In this document: piece after piece, positions 1-6,696 of the stretch | Numbering within the stretch: position 1 is the first letter of the stretch | Layout: every line of letters starts with the position of its first letter | Source of the DNA: Flavobacteriaceae bacterium | GTDB lineage: Bacteria > Bacteroidota > Bacteroidia > Flavobacteriales > Flavobacteriaceae | Direction of reading: 5' to 3' | Assembly (NCBI GenBank): GCA_030694835.1 | Contig: JAUYUF010000208.1 | Coordinates: forward strand, 1 to 12,575 | Length of the DNA stretch: 12,575 bases | Notes under the pieces: generated by a model | What the model saw: the letters and a program-made list of their open reading frames with translations, nothing else | Database searches by the model: none | What the model was told of the DNA's origin: nothing | Program-made: the position numbers and the translations under genes

Positions 1-112
1 AAAAATAGTGCCTTTTCTAAAAACGCAAGGTTAAATATATAAATATTATCAAAAAACCACTTGTTCTAATTTTGAATCCTATAAATTAAGACTTCATAGT
101 GCTTAATTTTTG

Positions 113-120
113 TAACTTTG
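113..120 (+). promoter_or_regulatory. Probable -7 promoter element for the Moco operon
   Basis: TAACTTTG matches the Bacteroidota sigma-A -7 consensus TAnnTTTG exactly and lies 19 nt before the moaA ATG, which would give a very short leader. No clear TTG is found at the expected -33 distance, where the sequence is TTAAGACTT (86-94), so the upstream half is weak. A second match, TAATTTTG at 67-74, lies further away and also has no well-spaced -33 element. The five Moco genes and the DUF420 gene behind it are close enough to be one transcript. Confidence 0.5.
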
Positions 121-139
121 CTTTCGGTTAAAAAGATAA

Positions 140-1138
140 ATGAATCAACTATTTGACAAACACGGAAGAACCATCAATTATTTGCGACTTGCAATAACAG
201 ATCGCTGCAATCTGCGTTGCCAATATTGCATGCCAGAAATTGGAAATAAATTTGTTGAACGGAAACAATTGTTAACGTTTAAAGAAATGTATCGGATTAC
301 ACGTGTTTTAAGTGAATTAGGGGTTAACAAAGTGAGACTTACCGGTGGTGAACCTTTTGTTCGTCATGATTTTATGAATTTTTTGGAAATGCTGTCTTTT
401 AATGAAAATTTGGAAGAAATAAACATCACAACCAACGGAGTTCTTTTACCAAAATATCTTCCAGAAATTGAAAAACTAAATAAAATTAAATCTATTAACT
501 TAAGTTTAGATACGTTAAAAGCAAATCGATTTAAAGAGATAACGCGTCAAGATTCTTTTGTAAAAGTGATGGAATCTCTTGATTATCTTAAATCATCAAA
601 AAAAATACAGTTAAAACTCAATTTTGTGGTTCAATCTGGAGTTAATACAGATGAAATAATTGATTTTATTGAACTTACCAAAAATGAAAATATTGCCGTT
701 CGTTTTATTGAAGAAATGCCATTTAACGGAGTTGGTCAAAAAGACTTTAATCAGCTTTGGGATTTTAAGACAATTATAGCTCATATTCAACAACATTATT
801 CTGTAATAGAAGCTTTAAGTTCGGTAAAATCATCAACATCAATAAATTATAAAATCCCTACTTATAAAGGAACTTTTGGAATTATTCCGGCATTTACAAG
901 AACTTTTTGTAATGATTGTAATCGTATTAGAATAACTTCCACCGGAATGTTTAAAAATTGCTTATTTGATGAAGGGGTTTTTAGTGTTCGAGATTTTCTT
1001 AGAAATGGTGCCAATGATGATGATTTAAAAGATCTATTTATTAAAACTGTTCATCATAAACCAGAGAATGGATTTGTAGCTGAAGCAAATAGAAAAGTAA
1101 GTTTGATTAGTGAAAGCATGTCTAATATTGGCGGTTAA
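140..1138 (+). CDS. moaA: GTP 3',8-cyclase MoaA (radical SAM, Moco step 1)
   Basis: MoaA is a cytoplasmic radical SAM enzyme that converts GTP to 3',8-cyclo-GTP, the first step of molybdenum cofactor synthesis. The N-terminal 4Fe-4S cysteines are C23, C27 and C30 in the CxxxCxxC motif, just after the family sequence YLRLAITDRC. The SAM-binding GGEP is at 69-72. The C-terminal cluster that holds GTP is CxxC-x13-C, with C257, C260 and C274, followed by NRIRIT, whose arginines are conserved in the family. The protein ends in GG, the C-terminal double glycine needed for MoaA activity, so the 332-residue gene is complete and of normal length. The ATG at 140 fits the usual MoaA N-terminus. It is the first gene of the operon, and moeA follows after 11 nt. 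Confidence 0.97.
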   Translation: MNQLFDKHGRTINYLRLAITDRCNLRCQYCMPEIGNKFVERKQLLTFKEMYRITRVLSELGVNKVRLTGGEPFVRHDFMNFLEMLSFNENLEEINITTNGVLLPKYLPEIEKLNKIKSINLSLDTLKANRFKEITRQDSFVKVMESLDYLKSSKKIQLKLNFVVQSGVNTDEIIDFIELTKNENIAVRFIEEMPFNGVGQKDFNQLWDFKTIIAHIQQHYSVIEALSSVKSSTSINYKIPTYKGTFGIIPAFTRTFCNDCNRIRITSTGMFKNCLFDEGVFSVRDFLRNGANDDDLKDLFIKTVHHKPENGFVAEANRKVSLISESMSNIGG

Positions 1139-1149
1139 TAGAATTTGTG

Positions 1150-2346
1150 ATGAGTTTAATCAGTGTAAAAGAGGCAACTTCAATTATATTAAATAATGCT
1201 GAAAATTTTGGTGTAGAAACCATTGCGTTAACTCAAACTTTAAATCGAGTTTTAAAAGAACCAATTTTTGCCGATAGAGATTTCCCTCCATTTAATAGAG
1301 TCAGTATGGACGGAATTGCTGTTTCTAAAGCCAGTTTTGATAACGGAATAAGAAGTTTTAATATTGAAAATATTCAAGCTGCAGGAAAAGATCAAATTAC
1401 ATTAATAAATCCTCATAATTGTATCGAAGCCATGACTGGCGCCATACTTCCTTTAAATACAGATGCGGTTATTCCTTATGAACAAATCACCATTGAAAAT
1501 GGAATTGCAACAGTTTTAATTGATGAGATTAGTTATTTTAAAAATGTACATCCAAAAGGGTTTGATAAAAAAGAAGACACGCTTTTACTTTCAGAAAATA
1601 CTTTAATTGGTGCTGCAGAAATAGGTGTTTTGGCTACCGTTGGTAAGACTTCTGTTAAAGTTGCAAAAAAACCTAAAATAGCCATTATTTCTACAGGTGA
1701 TGAATTGGTAAATGTTGATGAAATTCCGAAACCATATCAAATAAGAAAAAGCAATGTTTACTCCGTTTTGGCTTTATTAAATGACTTAAAATTAGAAGCT
1801 GATATCTTTCATTTAAATGATGATAAAGAAGTTTTGTTGAAAGAAATCAATCAAATATTAAATGATTTTGATGTGCTGATTTTTAGTGGCGGTGTTAGCA
1901 AAGGTAAATTTGATTACTTACCACAAGTTCTAGAAGAATTAGAAGTTAAAAAACTATTTCATCGGGTAAAACAAAAACCTGGAAAACCATTTTGGTTTGG
2001 TAAAAAAGGAACTAAAACTATTTTTGCTTTTCCTGGAAATCCTGTTGCAACATTTTTGAACTTTATCAAATATTTTAGGCCGTGGTACCATAAATCTGTT
2101 GGCTTAGATTTTGAGCCAAATAACTTCGCAATTTTAGATGAAGATTTTAGTTTTAAAGCTGATTTAACCTATTATCTACAGGTAAAAATCAGAAATATTG
2201 ATGGAGTATTATTTGCAGAACCAATTATAGGAAATGGTTCAGCTGATTTAGTTAACTTAGTTGAAGCTGATGGATTTTTAGAATTAACTGCCGAACAATC
2301 TGAATTTAAAAAAACAAGCTCATTACCATATTTACCATATCGATAA
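1150..2346 (+). CDS. moeA: Molybdopterin molybdenumtransferase MoeA
   Basis: MoeA inserts molybdate into adenylated molybdopterin to give active Moco. The usual MoeA landmarks are in order, numbered from the ATG at 1150: an N-terminal MoeA_N region up to about residue 165 containing FPPFNRVSMDG, STGDELV from residue 181, SGGVSKGKFD from 246, KPGKP at 276-280 and FPGNP at 294-298. A C-terminal beta-rich domain IV fills the remaining 90 or so residues. At 398 residues the length is typical. The frame is also open from a GTG at 1147, directly before the ATG; the ATG is preferred because GTG adds only one residue. It lies 11 nt after moaA and 10 nt before moaC, clearly within the Moco operon. MogA/MoaB, which adenylates molybdopterin, is not seen in this window. 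Confidence 0.96.
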   Translation: MSLISVKEATSIILNNAENFGVETIALTQTLNRVLKEPIFADRDFPPFNRVSMDGIAVSKASFDNGIRSFNIENIQAAGKDQITLINPHNCIEAMTGAILPLNTDAVIPYEQITIENGIATVLIDEISYFKNVHPKGFDKKEDTLLLSENTLIGAAEIGVLATVGKTSVKVAKKPKIAIISTGDELVNVDEIPKPYQIRKSNVYSVLALLNDLKLEADIFHLNDDKEVLLKEINQILNDFDVLIFSGGVSKGKFDYLPQVLEELEVKKLFHRVKQKPGKPFWFGKKGTKTIFAFPGNPVATFLNFIKYFRPWYHKSVGLDFEPNNFAILDEDFSFKADLTYYLQVKIRNIDGVLFAEPIIGNGSADLVNLVEADGFLELTAEQSEFKKTSSLPYLPYR

Positions 2347-2356
2347 AATAAATATT

Positions 2357-2827
2357 ATGGAATTCAGTCATCTCAATAAAAAACATCAACCAAAAATGGT
2401 TAATGTTAGCAATAAAAAAATCTCTTCACGCAAAGCTATAGCTAAAGCCACTATGTTTTTAGGTGAAGAATTAATTAATCTTTTTGAAGATCACGAATTA
2501 GTAACTAAAAAAGGAGCAGTTTTTCAAACGGCAATTATTGCCGGAATTCAAGCAGTTAAAAAAACACATGAGTTAATTCCGATGTGTCATCCTTTATTAA
2601 TTGATGGCGTTGAAATCGATATCAATATTATCAATAAATCAGAAATTGAACTGACTTGTACTGTATCAATGGAAGGAAAAACGGGTGTAGAAATGGAAGC
2701 TTTAACTGGAGTTTCTACCGCCGCATTAACAGTTTATGATATGTGTAAATCCGTTTCAAAAGCAATGATAATAAAAGAAATATTATTGGTTGAAAAAACA
2801 GGAGGTAAATCAGATTACAGTTTGTAA
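2357..2827 (+). CDS. moaC: Cyclic pyranopterin monophosphate synthase MoaC
   Basis: MoaC rearranges the 3',8-cyclo-GTP made by MoaA into cyclic pyranopterin monophosphate. The 156-residue length is normal. The family signature IPMCHPL spans residues 74-80 with the active-site His at 78. GKTGVEMEAL follows from 107, and YDMCKSVSKAM from 127 carries Asp128 and Lys131, which match the catalytic Asp and Lys of E. coli MoaC. The tail KTGGKSDY is also typical. The N-terminus, MVNVSNKKISSRKA from residue 14, is the standard MoaC opening preceded by 13 extra residues; the ATG encoding M14 (2396) is an alternative start. It sits 10 nt after moeA and 4 nt before mobA, which suggests translational coupling. 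Confidence 0.96.
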   Translation: MEFSHLNKKHQPKMVNVSNKKISSRKAIAKATMFLGEELINLFEDHELVTKKGAVFQTAIIAGIQAVKKTHELIPMCHPLLIDGVEIDINIINKSEIELTCTVSMEGKTGVEMEALTGVSTAALTVYDMCKSVSKAMIIKEILLVEKTGGKSDYSL

Positions 2828-2831
2828 TAGT

Positions 2832-3950
2832 ATGAAAAAACATCAAAAACACACTAAATTACCTTTGAGAAATTTTGGATTTTTTGCACCAAACGAAATA
2901 GCTATTTTAGGAAGTTCGTGTAGCGTTATTTCAACTTTAGTAAATGATATTTCAGTTCATTTAAATCCTTATAAAATTGCTTATGTTGATGCTTCACATG
3001 ATGAAAATAAAGCAAGTTCAATCTTAAATCAATATACTTTTAATCAAAATAAAACTTTAACTGTTCAAAAACACGTTCTCAATAATTCATTTCAACAACT
3101 ACAAGAATTTTCTTCTTTTGATTTGACTTTCATCAACGGAAATCATTATCAGGGAAATAAACAAATCGTTATTTTAGATCATCAAAAAGAGGCTTCTCTT
3201 TTAAAAAGAATTGACCAGCTTACTGATATATTATGTTTTATAAAAACGACTAAAGAAACCAAAATATTTGAATTCTTAAGTGAAAAAATTCCAACTATTG
3301 ATTTGATTCCAATTTATGAAATTGACGAAATTGATAAATTGAGCGAATTAATTTCTGCTCATCTACAACAAAATATTCCTGTTTTAAAAGGGCTTGTTCT
3401 TGTTGGTGGAAAAAGCGAACGTATGGGAACCGACAAAAGTTCTTTAGCATATTTTGGCATAAATCAACGTGAACACTTATTTAATTTATTGCAAAAAAAT
3501 GTTTCTGGTGATGTTTACATTTCTTCCAGAAAAGAACAAGATTTCAATCATCAAAATCTGATTCCTGACACATTTTTAGGTTTAGGTCCGTATGGTGGAA
3601 TTTGTTCTGCCTTTATGCAACATCCTAATAATGCCTTTTTAGTGGTTGCCGCTGATTTGCCTTTTGTAGATGATGAATTACTGCAATTACTCATCAGTAA
3701 GAGAAATCCAACTAAAATTGCAACCACTTTTATAGGAAAAAACAATCCTTTTCCAGAACCATTAATTACAATTTGGGAACCTAAATCATATCCAATTTTA
3801 CTTCAATATTTAAGTATGGGATATTCTTGTCCGAGAAAAGTTTTAATCAATTCTGATGTTGAATTAATTACAATTAACGAAGATTTACTGAGAAATATCA
3901 ATACCCCAGATGAATATGAACAAGTTAAAAAAGAATTGAAAAATAAATAA
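2832..3950 (+). CDS. mobA: Molybdenum cofactor guanylyltransferase with N-terminal MobB-like domain
   Basis: The C-terminal half (about residues 186-372) is MobA, which transfers GMP from GTP to Moco to make the dinucleotide cofactor of DMSO-reductase-family enzymes. It has the nucleotide-binding loop VGGKSERMGTDK (191-202), GPYGGI (252-257), the metal-binding ADLPF (274-278) and a closing INTPDEY (356-362). The N-terminal half (about 14-160) looks like a decayed MobB GTPase domain. AILGSSCSVISTL sits where a Walker A loop would be but lacks GK(S/T), and VDASHDE and FINGNHYQG resemble later MobB-like segments. The frame extends upstream to a TTG at 2790 inside moaC. The ATG at 2832 is preferred because it removes a 38-nt overlap and lies 4 nt past the moaC stop. 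At 372 residues it is about twice the size of a lone MobA. The MobA call is firm; the origin of the N-terminal domain is inferred from motif layout. Confidence 0.88.
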   Translation: MKKHQKHTKLPLRNFGFFAPNEIAILGSSCSVISTLVNDISVHLNPYKIAYVDASHDENKASSILNQYTFNQNKTLTVQKHVLNNSFQQLQEFSSFDLTFINGNHYQGNKQIVILDHQKEASLLKRIDQLTDILCFIKTTKETKIFEFLSEKIPTIDLIPIYEIDEIDKLSELISAHLQQNIPVLKGLVLVGGKSERMGTDKSSLAYFGINQREHLFNLLQKNVSGDVYISSRKEQDFNHQNLIPDTFLGLGPYGGICSAFMQHPNNAFLVVAADLPFVDDELLQLLISKRNPTKIATTFIGKNNPFPEPLITIWEPKSYPILLQYLSMGYSCPRKVLINSDVELITINEDLLRNINTPDEYEQVKKELKNK

Positions 3951-3965
3951 TTACAACAACAATCA

Positions 3966-5063
3966 ATGGAAAAACCAACTTTTAATCAGCTATATGAAAG
4001 ACAAATTACTTTAAGTGAAGTTGGAGAAAATGGGCAAAATTTACTTCAAGAAGCTAAAGTATTAATTATTGGTTGTGGAGGTTTAGGCAGTAATGTTGCA
4101 GTTTTTTTAGCGGCAAGTGGTGTTGGCAATATTCAACTTGTTGATTTTGATGTTGTTTCAATTTCTAATTTACATCGTCAGGTTTTTTATGGCTTAAATG
4201 ATGTTGGAAAACCTAAAGTTTCTTGTTTAAAGAATTATATAGAAAATATTACTCCTTTTGTAAAAGTCACAGAAAGTCAAGGTACAATTTCAAAAGAGAA
4301 TATTACAAATTTTCTTAAAAGTTCAGATATTATTGTTGATTGTACCGATAATTTACATATCAAATATTTAATAAATGATTCTTGTGTATTAAATAATAAA
4401 ACATTGGTTTACGGCTCTTTACATAAATTTGATGGTTATGTTGCAACTTTTAATCACGATTTAGGCAATGGAAACAGATCTTCCAATTTAAGAGATGCAT
4501 TTCCAACAATTCCTGAAAAACTTCCTCCAACTTGTACAGAAGTTGGCACTTTAAATACTATTGTTGGCATTATTGCTTTACATCAAGCTAATGAAGTGTT
4601 AAAAATTACTCTTAAAAAAGGCAGCTTATTAACTGATAAATTATTTATTTACAATAGTTTACATCATACATCTCAAAATATTCAAATACAGAAAACAATT
4701 TCAACTGATGAAATTCTATCTACTTTTAATAAAGAAAACTATCAAGCTTTAAATTGTGATTTTTCTGATCATATCAATATAATAAATACTGCTGAATTTT
4801 GGGATAAAATGAAAAACGAAAATGTAGTTGTTTTGTCTTTTAGTGGAAATTTACCTGGCAATAAATACAATGAAAAAGTAATTCGCTTACCTTATTTTAG
4901 TTTTGACCCTTTTAAAATGCCAATAAAACAAAATCATGAGTATATTTTAATTTGCGAAAAAGGATTATTGAGCTATGATGCAGCAATTGCTATGGTTGAA
5001 GCGCATCCAAATTTAAAAGTTTACAATCTGGAAAACGGAACAAATTCTTTAAATCACATCTAA
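3966..5063 (+). CDS. moeB: MoeB/ThiF-family adenylyltransferase with C-terminal rhodanese-like domain
   Basis: This E1-like enzyme should adenylate the C-terminal glycine of a small sulfur carrier, most likely MoaD given its place in a Moco operon. The N-terminus follows MoeB: ERQITL (11-16), ATP loop GCGGLGS (36-42), NLHRQ (68-72) with the conserved Arg, DCTDN (125-129), and the conserved thiol Cys190 in PPTCTEVG. The two CxxC pairs that hold zinc in MoeB and ThiF are absent: the first site is occupied by RSSNLRDAF (171-179), and no second pair occurs. Residues from about 255 to 365 form a rhodanese-like domain with NLPG (295-298), a candidate active-site Cys330 in ILICEKGLLS, and a KVYNLENG finish. 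A ThiS partner is possible, but the operon favours molybdopterin synthase sulfuration. It lies 15 nt after mobA. Confidence 0.87.
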   Translation: MEKPTFNQLYERQITLSEVGENGQNLLQEAKVLIIGCGGLGSNVAVFLAASGVGNIQLVDFDVVSISNLHRQVFYGLNDVGKPKVSCLKNYIENITPFVKVTESQGTISKENITNFLKSSDIIVDCTDNLHIKYLINDSCVLNNKTLVYGSLHKFDGYVATFNHDLGNGNRSSNLRDAFPTIPEKLPPTCTEVGTLNTIVGIIALHQANEVLKITLKKGSLLTDKLFIYNSLHHTSQNIQIQKTISTDEILSTFNKENYQALNCDFSDHINIINTAEFWDKMKNENVVVLSFSGNLPGNKYNEKVIRLPYFSFDPFKMPIKQNHEYILICEKGLLSYDAAIAMVEAHPNLKVYNLENGTNSLNHI

Positions 5064-5078
5064 ATTGAAAAAAATTCT

Positions 5079-5603
5079 ATGGAAATACTTACTAGAAATC
5101 AAAAAAACATCAAAAAATTAATAACTGTAATATCAGTATTAATTCCACTACTTATTGTAATTCTCTTTCAAGTAAAATTTGAAGGTAATTTTTCTTTTTT
5201 ACCTCATATTTATGCGGTTATAAATGCATCAACAGCATTAGTGCTAATTCTTGCCGTTTATTTTATCAAGAATGGTAATCGGAAAATGCATGAATTATTG
5301 GTGAAAATTGCCTTTTTACTTTCTATAACATTTTTAGTGATGTATATTCTTTATCATGCTACAAGTGAAGAAACAAAATTTGGAGGCGACGGAATGATAA
5401 AATACTTGTACTTTTTTATTTTAATAACACATATTATCAGCTCTATTTTTTTAATACCATTAGTGCTTCACACATATTTTAGAGCTTATATTAATGATGT
5501 TAAAGGTCATAAAAAAATAGCACCAATTACCTTTATACTTTGGGAATATGTAGCAATTACAGGCGTAATTGTTTATTTAATGATTTCTCCTTATTATCAA
5601 TAG
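5079..5603 (+). CDS. DUF420 multi-pass membrane protein (CtaM-like)
   Basis: This is a 174-residue inner-membrane protein with five predicted transmembrane segments, at about 11-30, 43-63, 72-93, 108-131 and 148-169. Histidines lie at or near the segment ends (H43, H71, H93, H118, H131), and PHIYAVINA and the H-x12-H spacing of segment 4 fit DUF420. In Firmicutes the DUF420 protein CtaM is needed for an active aa3-type heme-copper oxidase, and from memory DUF420 genes often lie next to Sco and cox genes in Bacteroidota. Here it is only 15 nt downstream of the moeB-like gene, so it probably rides on the Moco transcript, with the cox operon starting 158 nt later. The family call rests on size, topology and histidine pattern. 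A role in oxidase maturation is inferred. Confidence 0.75.
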   Translation: MEILTRNQKNIKKLITVISVLIPLLIVILFQVKFEGNFSFLPHIYAVINASTALVLILAVYFIKNGNRKMHELLVKIAFLLSITFLVMYILYHATSEETKFGGDGMIKYLYFFILITHIISSIFLIPLVLHTYFRAYINDVKGHKKIAPITFILWEYVAITGVIVYLMISPYYQ

Positions 5604-5680
5604 CAAAAACGATATTGGCAATAAATCTCAATTGTTTCTGATATATTTTTAATTTACATTACTTATTTTTATCTACTTAT

Positions 5681-5709
5681 AAATAATAATTATCTAACTA
5701 TTATTTTTT
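5681..5709 (+). terminator. Weak AT-only hairpin with T run, possible terminator
   Basis: AAATAATA (5681-5688) and TATTATTT (5699-5706) are perfect inverted repeats around a 10-nt loop, and the T run continues to 5709. It lies between the DUF420 stop and the cyoE start, where the Moco operon could end. All eight base pairs are A-T, so the stem is weak and may be a chance product of AT-rich DNA. Confidence 0.25.
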
Positions 5710-5761
5710 AAAGTTTGTAATTGCATACATTGTCATTGAAATTGAAATCAATTAAACAATA

Positions 5762-6661
5762 ATGCATTATACTTCAATACAAAGTAGAATTACACATTTT
5801 ACTGCCGCTAAATTTTCAGATTATCTGCAATTAGTCAAAGTCCGATTAACAATGTCTGTTGTTTTTTCAGCAGGTGTTGGCTATGTTCTTGGAGTAGAGT
5901 CATCAATCAACTTTTTCCTTTTAGGAATGTTACTTTTAGGAGGATTTTTAATTACTGGTGCAGCAAACGGATTAAATCAAATTTTTGAAAAAGATTTGGA
6001 TAAATTGATGACTAGAACTGGCAATAGACCCGTTGCTTCTGGAAGATTATCCGTAACAGAAGCCTATGCCGTTTCTCTGATTTTAGGAGCTTTAGGAGCT
6101 TTTCTGCTTAATTATTTTTTCAATTTCTTATCATCAATGATAGGAGTTTTATCATTAATTATTTACGCTTTTATTTATACTCCGTTAAAACAAAAATCTC
6201 GTTTAGCAGTATTTGCGGGAGCCATAGCAGGAGCCGCACCACCAGTTATTGGTTATGTAGCAATTACTGGCACCATTGATATGTGGTGTATTTTACTTTT
6301 TACATTACAATTTTTGTGGCAATTTCCACATTTTTGGGCTATCGCATGGATGTTAGATGATGATTACAAAAAAGCAGGATTTAGATTATTACCATCACTT
6401 AAAGGAAGAACAAAATATAGTGCAATTATTACATTTTTCTCAACTAGCTTAATAATACCATTGGTATTATTTTTTTATTTTGAAAACTACGTTGGTATTG
6501 CAATAGGTTTTTTGATGCTTATTTTAACCATCAACTTTACATATCAATCATATCTGTTATATAAAACTAGACAAATGGAAAGTGCTAAGAAATTGATGTT
6601 TGGCTCTTTTTATTATTTGCCTTTAGTTCAAATACTTTTAATGATTTCAAAATACCTTTAA
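5762..6661 (+). CDS. cyoE: Protoheme IX farnesyltransferase (heme O synthase)
   Basis: This UbiA-family membrane prenyltransferase adds a farnesyl group to heme B to give heme O, the precursor of heme A for aa3-type oxidases. The first prenyl-diphosphate-binding motif is NQIFEKDLDKLMTRTGNRP (72-90), with the usual Asp/Glu residues followed by the Arg-Thr...Arg-Pro run. YTPLKQKSRL (139-148), the AGAAPPVIGY stretch (157-165) and WQFPHFWAIAWM (186-197) followed by DDDYKKAGFR complete the family signature. Several transmembrane helices cover the rest. At 299 residues the size is normal. It is the first gene of the cox operon after a 158-nt gap, and coxB follows 35 nt later, so heme A supply and oxidase subunits are probably expressed together. 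A heme A synthase (CtaA) gene is not in the window. The symbol ctaB is equally used. Confidence 0.96.
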   Translation: MHYTSIQSRITHFTAAKFSDYLQLVKVRLTMSVVFSAGVGYVLGVESSINFFLLGMLLLGGFLITGAANGLNQIFEKDLDKLMTRTGNRPVASGRLSVTEAYAVSLILGALGAFLLNYFFNFLSSMIGVLSLIIYAFIYTPLKQKSRLAVFAGAIAGAAPPVIGYVAITGTIDMWCILLFTLQFLWQFPHFWAIAWMLDDDYKKAGFRLLPSLKGRTKYSAIITFFSTSLIIPLVLFFYFENYVGIAIGFLMLILTINFTYQSYLLYKTRQMESAKKLMFGSFYYLPLVQILLMISKYL

Positions 6662-6696
6662 CTAACAAAATCTTATATTGATTAAAACAAAATAAT

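Noticed and set aside
1..42. Possible 3' end of an upstream gene at the left edge.
   Set aside because: Two + frames are open from the edge to stops at 32-34 and 40-42, but 10 to 13 codons are too few to tell coding from chance and neither peptide is recognisable.
611..796. Open frame of 61 codons on the - strand inside moaA.
   Set aside because: It lies wholly inside a certain gene, has no recognisable family and reflects AT-rich coding sequence read backwards.
3551..3745. Open frame of 64 codons on the - strand inside mobA.
   Set aside because: It is antisense to the conserved MobA domain, with no motif and no promoter.
5612..5622. Small palindrome TATTGGCAATA-like after the DUF420 stop.
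   Set aside because: The arms are 5 nt around a single base, which cannot form a hairpin and has no T run behind it.
5726..5732. TACATTG before cyoE as a -7 promoter element.
   Set aside because: It is one T short of TAnnTTTG and has no TTG at the expected -33 distance.
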